The notes beneath the pieces are model-generated. The model was not told the DNA's origin, searched no databases, and saw only the letters and a program-made list of their open reading frames with translations. Below, one piece after another: positions 57,035-64,000 of a stretch of DNA of 64,000 bases. A program made the position numbers and the translations under genes. Origin of the DNA: Phorcus lineatus (taxonomy: Eukaryota; Mollusca; Gastropoda; Trochida; Trochidae); NCBI GenBank assembly GCA_921293015.1, contig OV121092.1, positions 1,742,001 through 1,806,000 of the forward strand. Reading direction: 5' to 3'. The stretch's first letter is position 1, and every line of letters begins with the position of its first letter.

Positions 57035-60000
57035 ACTGCGCAAGCGGCTTTTGGCAAATTCCTCTCCATGATGCAACAAAACACAAATCTGCTTTTATTA
57101 CACCTGACGGAGTTTTTTAATGGAACCGTCTCCCTTTTGGCCTCAAAAACGCCCCTATGGCATTTCAAAGAACAATGTCCCAGGCTCTACAAGAAATGAA
57201 CTGGAAATATGTTTTAATCTATGTAGATGACATAATTGTTTTCTCACAAAACTTTGCAGAGCATCTCAGACATCTTCAGTGTGTTTTCCAGAAAATTAAG
57301 GAAGCAGGCCTAACTTTGAAACCAAGTAAATGTAAATTTGCAGCAAAACAAGTTACATACTTAGGTCACATCTTTAACAAAAACGGTATCTCAGTAGATA
57401 TGGCCAAAGTAGAAGCAGTGAACCAAATTGCCCCTCCCAAAAATGTTCGTGATGTCAGACACTTTTTAGGTCTAGCCACCTATTACAGAAAGTTTGTGTT
57501 AAACTTTTCAGGAATTGCATCACCTCTGCATCATTTGTTAAAGAAAGATGCTCCATTTGTATGGTCTGATGAATGTCAAAAAGCTTTCCTTATTCTCAAA
57601 GAAAAACTCACAACTGCTCCTATTCTAGCTTACCCTGACCCTGATAAACCTTTCATCTTAACAACTGACGCATCTACCACGGCCATTGGGTATATCCTCA
57701 GTCAGCGTGATGATAACGGCCTAGAGCATGTTATTTCTTATGGTGGACGTTCTCTTCACTCTGCTGAAAAGAATTGGGGTGTTACGCAGTTAGAATGCTT
57801 GGCAGTCCTTGAAGGTATCAGAACATATAGGGTTTACCTAGCTGGTACCAAATTCAAGGTATATACCGACCACAAGGCTCTCACCTGGATTAAAGGCATG
57901 AATGCCGAAACAGGTCGTCTTGGTCGTTGGGCACTCATGCTCCAAGAATACGACTTTGACATAGAACATAGGTCTGGTAAGTCTAATGCCAATGCGGATG
58001 CTCTTTCGCGTACACAGTACCCACCACAGACATCACTTCCTGATACTGAAAATATACCTGGGCCACCAATTCCTAGCACTCAGACTCACAAGCGTACACA
58101 TGCACTCGTTGCCAGTACAACCAAACCATGTCACACTTCTCACGTATCTATGTCATCTATGTCTACTCAGACCTACATAGGCAAACCAACACAAGCCTCC
58201 AAGGGTCACATTGGTAACAAGAGATCACATTCCTCAACTACCAACTCGCTTCACAGCACTCAAATCACTCAAGCGCTTCAATCAAAACAAATCAATCAAT
58301 CGCTTCAATCAAGCAAATCATCTCAATTAGCCAACACCGGCTCTCTTCATTCAGGTGCTCGTACATATGCCCAAGTAGCCAGTACCCACCTTCATTGTGA
58401 TAAATTACCCTCATCACCCCCGATCACAATAGGCGACCATTCCATAGCCTCACACGATCACTTCCCCTCATTAACATGTTCCCCTCCCTCCCTGCCCACT
58501 CATAACCAAGGATTCCCGTCTTTAGAGTCACCTTCACGCTCGACTGACCACACCGTGCATGAACTCCCATTATCAGTGGATTTGGTTTACACTGACCAGC
58601 CACCCAAACTGGTGTCTTCAGTAGACTTTGAGCTCTCAATTGATGATCTCTCAGATAAACAGTCCAAAAGTCCTGACTTGAAGCCTGTCATAGATTACTT
58701 GTCTAAAGGAGAGATTCCTCCTAATTACACTCAAGCTCAAATTCAAGGTCTCAAAGGTCGCTCCCTAGAGTATGAACTACTTGATGGAGTGTTGTACCAT
58801 TTCTATCAAGCAAAACATCGAGGTAACAAGAACAACAGACCGGCTACTATCACCCAAATAGCTGTTCCCTTGTGCTCCAGAAAGGACCTTCTGACATCTT
58901 ACCATTCCTCGAAAAGTGGCGGATGTCATTTTGGAAGAGACGCAGTAAGGCATACCTTGCTCACCAAGTACTATTGGCCAGGTATGTATCAGGACATTGA
59001 AAATTTCGTCAAGTCATGTCATCAGTGTCAGCTTTCCAAACGTGATATCCACGCTAAGAAGGCACCCATGGTTCCACTACCAATAGGCGACACATTCTCT
59101 AGACTACATGTTGATATCCTAGGCCCTTTGCCTGCAACTAAAGAAGGTTACAAGTATATTTTACTTGCTGTCGATTCTTTTTCACGTTGGACTGAAGGTT
59201 TTCCCATGCGCACTCAGGAAGCATCAGAAGTGGCCAGAATTCTATTCAATGAAGTATTCACACGTTATGGTGCGCCGCGCACCTTGTTAACTGACAGAGG
59301 TCGTCAGTTTACATCAAAGTTGGTCAACGCTCTTTGTGAACTTCTGGCTATCAAACACTTTTACACATCCAGTTATCATCCCCAAACAAATGGCATGTGT
59401 GAAAGACGCAATAGTTCAATAGAACAAGCATTGCGCACGTATGTTAATCCTGAACATACCAATTGGTCAGATTTCATTCCTTGCATAATGATGGCCATGC
59501 GCAATACTCCGTGTCAGTCAACTGGTTACTCACCACACTATCTTTTGTTTGGCAAAGAAATGCATATGCCTTTTGACACCACTCTCCTACCAAAACCAAC
59601 TGTTGGTAGAGACGCAGAAGGTCATTTGAATGCATTACTTCACAATCTCAAGTTAGCCAAAACTATAGCAACAGATAACATGACTGCTACACAAGAAATG
59701 ACCAAAGATCGGCACGATCTTAAAGCAAAGAAGCCTTCATATCAAGTTGGTGATCAAGTTCTAGTTCACAACAGTGTTGTACAGAAAGGTCAGTCCTCTA
59801 AATTAACGAGCAAATTCATTGGACCGTATCATATCACCAGGATAGGTCCAAATCATACATTCAAGCTCTGTGACTCTCAATCAAACAAGCCTCATAAGGC
59901 ACTTATCCATTCTAACAGGCTAAAAAGGTATTATCCTCCACAGCCTCAGGCTATTCCCGACCCAGTCCCATGTCCCAATTTCCAAGCACACAATGACGAA

Positions 60001-60372
60001 ATCGCCCCAGCGGATCAACCTGTCCATAATGAACCTGAACCATCCACGTCTCATAGTTCATCTCAGGACACACCGAACACTGATCACACATCGCACCAAA
60101 CACCTGCTACACAGCAGCGCACCAACACGCATTCCACTAAGCCAACCACTACTAATACACAAGCAACTGAAGAAGATGAAACGTATTACATAGACAAAAT
60201 CATTAAAGCCAAAACTGTCAAAGGTGCCCCATGGTACTATGTCAAATGGATAGATTACACAGAACGCACGTGGGAACCTGCTTCAAATTTAAACCCAGAG
60301 TTAATTGCTGAATTTCACAAATCAAAAACAAAAAAAGGACGTAAACGCAAACGCAAGTTTTTCACAAAATAG
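57010..60372 (+). CDS. Pol part 2: RT palm, RNase H, integrase, chromodomain (stop at 57118)
   Basis: After the frameshift the RT resumes (TVLDCASGFWQIP) but meets TAA at 57118-57120. From 57157 the frame is open for 1071 codons. Residues, counted from 57157: YVDD 22-25; RNase H D170, E212, D237, D280; a Ser/Thr/His/Gln-rich spacer of ~220 residues (285-505); integrase HHCC zinc site H582, H590, C620, C623 and catalytic D652, D712, E748; and a chromodomain ~1008-1052 (WYYVKWIDYTERTWEP), then a basic tail. In chromoviruses the chromodomain directs integration to histone-marked chromatin. With two breaks in RT this copy cannot make an intact Pol. Confidence 0.93.
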
Positions 60373-60596
60373 TAATGATAATTATAACGCTATCTTAAAC
60401 TATGTTTTAAGAGAGCTTTGGATATCTGTTATGCTCTGACCACCCTCATATCAGAACATCAAATGTTCATATTGTACATAAAATTGGAATTGAACAATGT
60501 TGTTGGCCACAACATATTTCTATTCCCGGTCATCATACTGAAAATCCCTTTCTTTCTTCTCTCATAGGTCCAACATGGCGAAGCATCATCCTCGCG
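60373..60596 (+). promoter_or_regulatory. Pol-env spacer with env splice acceptor
   Basis: TTTCTTTCTTCTCTCATAG ends at 60567, a strong pyrimidine tract and AG just before env. It suggests that env is expressed from a spliced subgenomic RNA. The donor may be the leader GTAAGT at 53594 or a weaker site at the start of gag. Confidence 0.6.
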
Positions 60597-62939
60597 ATGT
60601 TCATCTTATTTGTGACCCCAGTTCTCGGCAGTGCTCCAGTCCAACGACTCAACTATGGCGTCTTATTTAAACCTACCACCCCAGCTTATTTTGCAACAGA
60701 ATATTGGATACATACCTATGAAATCAAATTACCTACCCTACCTACCATTCCTCATCTAAAAGTTTGCCACTCAGATCATAACACTTGTGTATTATTAGGT
60801 CAAATTCAAACTCATCTTAATCTTATCACAACAAAATGCATTTTTTACATTAATGAAATTAATACTCAAATTTCTGAAATCGTACCTGAATCAAAATTGT
60901 CTGTTAAAAGTCGTTCCAAACGTGGTCTACTAAATTTCGTAGGCTCGTTTTCTAAAACACTTTTTGGCACGGCCACTACGAATGATGTAAACGTCTTAGC
61001 TAAACATATAAATGCTTTAACCAAACACGAAATCAATATAGCAAACACTTTAAAGCAACATTATAAGCATCTTTCTTCATTTATGAAATTAGTCGATGAT
61101 AGGTTCCATAACGCACTCACGGCAATACAAGATAATCATAAGGCGATTACTGAAATGGCAAAAACTGTGAACACTGAAGTTAAGGTACTTCAGGAAACTA
61201 TTGTTAAATTAACTTCAATATTAACAACTCAAATTCAACATGCTTCTGCTGTCGAACATGAAGTAGACCAACTAAAATTAGGAATTTCGGACCTGGTCCA
61301 AGGTAAATTATCACCACTTCTCATTGCTCCACATGTTCTCCAACAAACACTACATCGCCTCTCTAAACTGCTCGCAGACAAATATTCTCAATTCTCGATA
61401 CTACAAACCAATCCTACCTACTACTACTCACAAGCAAAATTTCTCTATTCACGAACAAAAACCCATATCTATATCGCTGTCAAATTTCCTATTTCTTCAT
61501 TCCAACAGCCCTTGCGCATATATGAGATTATCTCCTTACCTATGCCTATCAATGAGACATCTTCTCATTCTACTCAACTGCTCGACACGCCTAAATATCT
61601 CGCTCTCACCTCATCTAATCAACATTATGCAACTCTTGACGAATCTGATTTGCTATCTTGCTCAGGCGACTCTATCTTAATGTGCCCTCTCAGACTAACT
61701 CTTACACCTGACACAGTCTCATCATGCATTTTTGCATTATTTCAAGACAAACGTTCAGACATAAAGACCTTCTGTGACTTTCGTTACATAACTCAACCAC
61801 ACCCAGCTCAACTTATTCCTATTGATTCCGCTCATGTTCTTGTGTATCAAATACCTTATATCTCTCTATCCTGTCCTAACAATAAGAAAATGATCCAAGG
61901 ATGTCCATTCTGTGTTCTTTCAGTACCATGCTATTGCACTCTGTCAACTGAACAACTTCTTTATCCAGCCTCTTTTGATTCCTGTCAACAAAACTCCACT
62001 AAACTAACTCGTCTCCATCCAGTTAACCTCGCTCTTCTGCAACATTTCTTTGATTCCACTGCTCTCTCTACCATAGCTGGCGATACAAACTTTGATAAAG
62101 AAATCAACATTAAACTTCCGGCATTCCATTTATATTCCCACAAATTGAGTAATATTATTGCACAAGACAATAAAGCTCACCTCAGTTTAAAACGTATGGT
62201 AAATAGCGCTAAAAATGATGAACGTATTTTTCAAAATTTAGCTGTACCTCTTCTTGATGGTCAAATTGCTATCCAGCAATCATGGCCGGACACATCTGCT
62301 ATTATCGCTATCGTCAGCACTACTGTCTCTGGTCTCGCTCTAATTCTTACACTTTGGATGTTTTTCAAAATTCGAACCTTATCAGCTGCTCTCGTTATGA
62401 TGCATAACGCCATTCCGACTAAAGCATTAGAATTACCCTCTTTTGATTATGACAAACAAGTAACTACTACAATCGTCACTCCTACTTTTGTTGTGTCTGA
62501 TCTAGTAGACTACCATGTATCCATTCTATTGGGTTTTATCACAATTCTTATCATTGGTCTACTCATAATTCTGTTAGTTAAGCTAAGGGTTCGAAATCAG
62601 AACTGTCTCCTCCTTGAGGTCACGTCTGGATCTCAATGTGTCATGCTCCCCTTCCTAAATCTGACCCTCTGTCCGTCCTACTGGGACATCTTCCCACCCT
62701 CACATATTGACAATCTGCGCATCTCTGGTACTCTGTTCCCAGTGCTCATTGTCGAGTGGCCCAATTTCTCCATTAAAAACAGACTTACTAATCGCTCTCT
62801 GAATGTCCCTAACTCTTTTCGCATATCATTCTTTGCTGCTCGCAAGCTCCAACAAATGTTTAAAGCCCCGTTCACTGCATATATCCTGCAATCACATCAG
62901 GGATACATAAATATTGTTGATCCTACGTCATTAATGTAA
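60597..62939 (+). CDS. Env-like membrane glycoprotein (baculovirus F / errantivirus-type)
   Basis: An intact 780-codon frame. It begins with a hydrophobic signal peptide (the open frame extends upstream to the splice acceptor). A furin-type site RSKR lies at 106-109, followed at once by a Gly/Phe-rich hydrophobic segment typical of the F-protein fusion peptide. A long heptad-rich helical region (~125-240), several Cys pairs, a membrane segment (~568-591), a second hydrophobic segment (~643-663) and a ~116-residue C-terminal tail follow. The cleavage-site plus fusion-peptide layout matches envelope proteins captured by insect errantiviruses; the N-terminal subunit is short (109 residues). A membrane-fusion role is inferred from the family, and no activity can be claimed. 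Confidence 0.85.
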   Translation: MFILFVTPVLGSAPVQRLNYGVLFKPTTPAYFATEYWIHTYEIKLPTLPTIPHLKVCHSDHNTCVLLGQIQTHLNLITTKCIFYINEINTQISEIVPESKLSVKSRSKRGLLNFVGSFSKTLFGTATTNDVNVLAKHINALTKHEINIANTLKQHYKHLSSFMKLVDDRFHNALTAIQDNHKAITEMAKTVNTEVKVLQETIVKLTSILTTQIQHASAVEHEVDQLKLGISDLVQGKLSPLLIAPHVLQQTLHRLSKLLADKYSQFSILQTNPTYYYSQAKFLYSRTKTHIYIAVKFPISSFQQPLRIYEIISLPMPINETSSHSTQLLDTPKYLALTSSNQHYATLDESDLLSCSGDSILMCPLRLTLTPDTVSSCIFALFQDKRSDIKTFCDFRYITQPHPAQLIPIDSAHVLVYQIPYISLSCPNNKKMIQGCPFCVLSVPCYCTLSTEQLLYPASFDSCQQNSTKLTRLHPVNLALLQHFFDSTALSTIAGDTNFDKEINIKLPAFHLYSHKLSNIIAQDNKAHLSLKRMVNSAKNDERIFQNLAVPLLDGQIAIQQSWPDTSAIIAIVSTTVSGLALILTLWMFFKIRTLSAALVMMHNAIPTKALELPSFDYDKQVTTTIVTPTFVVSDLVDYHVSILLGFITILIIGLLIILLVKLRVRNQNCLLLEVTSGSQCVMLPFLNLTLCPSYWDIFPPSHIDNLRISGTLFPVLIVEWPNFSIKNRLTNRSLNVPNSFRISFFAARKLQQMFKAPFTAYILQSHQGYINIVDPTSLM

Positions 62940-63121
62940 TCAAATTGTTGATGGTCATTCCAATTGGACATTGTGTTTGACAGGCAGTACTTGTCGCAAC
63001 CATATTTACATGCTCATATGTTTTGTATTCACCTTGTCATTTCTTGTCTAAAATATTTATATGTATATTAATGTTTTCATTATGCTTTTGAGGACAAAAG
63101 CTACATATCGCCCCGGAATCC
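62940..63121 (+). other. Env to 3' LTR spacer with weak polypurine tract
   Basis: Non-coding. GAGGACAAAAG at 63090-63100 is the best polypurine candidate but lies 21 nt from the LTR start instead of abutting it. Confidence 0.35.
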
Positions 63122-64000
63122 TAACACAGTGCTATATTTCATCATTTTATTTTGTATAATATTCAGTTATTTGATTCATTATATTTAAGATCTAGACACC
63201 AGTTTTGTCATGAAGAATATTCCACATTTATTTTGTTTCATATTTTCTTTGTCTTCAACAAGTTTAAAAATGAATCACCAAACCAAATTTATTAATATCA
63301 CGACCAGTGGTCACTTTCCTTTGTCTCACTGCCCATTGTCTTGAACTACGGTTAGGCGTGGGTCAGCTAACGGTGGTCTAAATCGAGCGGCCATGTCTTT
63401 GTTCCTATTTTTCTTTGTCTTTATCAAAATCAATATTCAAAATCTAGTGGTCAAAATGTACCGGTTGGTCTCGTTGACCAATGGACAGTTTGCGTCCGTC
63501 CAATTTCGGCAAAATCGATACTAATTGTTTAAGTGCTACGCGTCCCCTTTATAAGCGAAGGAGCGCTCAATTTCACCAGTTCTGCTGTGAAATTGAGCCG
63601 TTGTTTCTGCTTTCTAGGTAAATTGAAATTATTCTCGAACCTCTGATTTTATGCTTACTTTCATATTCTCAGTAACAGTAAAAGTTAATCTTCGTGTATA
63701 TCTTAACGATTGTTATTGCTTATTTATAATTGGGCGTTATGACTAGCTAGTTCTCATTTGTAACAATTTCATGTATTATTCACACGTATGCACGTGTATG
63801 TAAGGTCGTACGCAATGTTGAGCTGGTTAGAGCGATTGTAGATATAAAGTACCTTTCGTGTATACTAACTACAAAAATCAACTATCCAGTTATCTAATAT
63901 TCGCTGAGTATGTCTGTATTTTTAAATGTAAAATGAGTGGCCTTTCTCTGCAAACAACAAGAGCTAGATTGAGTTAATTAAAAGTAATGCTCACAGATAA
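63122..64000 (+). repeat. 3' LTR, truncated by window end
   Basis: Matches 53098-53976 base for base apart from two substitutions seen by eye, both within 10 bp at the splice-donor region (TTTTTAGGTAAGT versus TTTCTAGGTAAAT). The remaining ~590 bp of the LTR should follow outside the window. Confidence 0.95.

Larger units (their letters stand above)
53098..64000 (+). mobile_element. Env-bearing Gypsy-type LTR retroelement (endogenous retrovirus-like)
   Basis: Layout: 5' LTR, gag, UAG, protease, RT, RNase H, integrase, chromodomain, env, 3' LTR (cut by the window end). The LTR portions 53098-53976 and 63122-64000 align with a constant offset of 10024 and no indels; I saw two substitutions (near 53589 and 53598), which points to a very recent insertion. 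The left flank ends GTTTAGAGT; the right flank is outside, so the target duplication cannot be checked. Despite its youth the RT carries a deletion/frameshift and a stop. Confidence 0.96.

Noticed and set aside
57834-58639. Antisense ORFs in pol
   Set aside because: Shadow frames of the coding strand without any motif.

Overview
The window is animal nuclear DNA. It is AT-rich, has long introns with GT/AG boundaries, and is full of transposable elements. The mix fits a lophotrochozoan, most likely a mollusc (possibly a bivalve): tRNA-headed SINEs with TTATT-type tails, TIR elements with satellite cores, a Tx1/L1-like LINE, a DIRS-like YR element, an env-bearing Gypsy element, and lectin and EF-hand genes. 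The taxon is an inference. I ran no search.

Layout. (1) 691-19503, + strand: the 3' 19 exons of an M1-family (aminopeptidase N-like) zinc metallopeptidase. All 19 exons join in frame to a stop and encode the last ~763 residues; the 5' exons lie upstream of the window. Its introns hold a 57-bp minisatellite, a 28-G run, a foldback repeat, a 1.96-kb TIR element with a 48-bp satellite core, a SINE and a dead Tc1-like transposon. (2) 20382-24403, - strand: a LINE insertion with one intact 1275-codon endonuclease/reverse transcriptase ORF and a clear 15-bp target-site duplication. (3) 26886-30674, +: a complete 8-exon gene for a secreted or GPI-anchored C-type lectin-domain protein of 272 residues with a Thr-rich stalk. 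(4) 30.7-36.0 kb: intergenic, with SINE relics. (5) 35984-45961, +: a complete 4-exon gene for a 374-residue multi-EF-hand protein, with two decayed EF-hand exon copies just upstream of its third exon. (6) 48863-52694: pieces of a broken EF-hand paralogue, apparently split inside an exon by a degenerate DIRS-like tyrosine-recombinase retroelement on the opposite strand. (7) 53098 to the window end: a very young LTR retroelement with gag, pol and an intact env-like ORF. Its pol carries a C-terminal chromodomain, and gag and pol share one frame separated by a single UAG. The RT is broken twice. The visible LTR portions look almost identical (two differences seen by eye over 879 bp).

The two host genes encoding surface/secreted proteins (peptidase, lectin) and the calcium-binding gene show no evident functional linkage. 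The most unusual item is the env-bearing, chromodomain-bearing Gypsy element, especially its leader: a perfect 40-bp direct repeat runs from the predicted transcription start to a splice donor and recurs 907 bp downstream.
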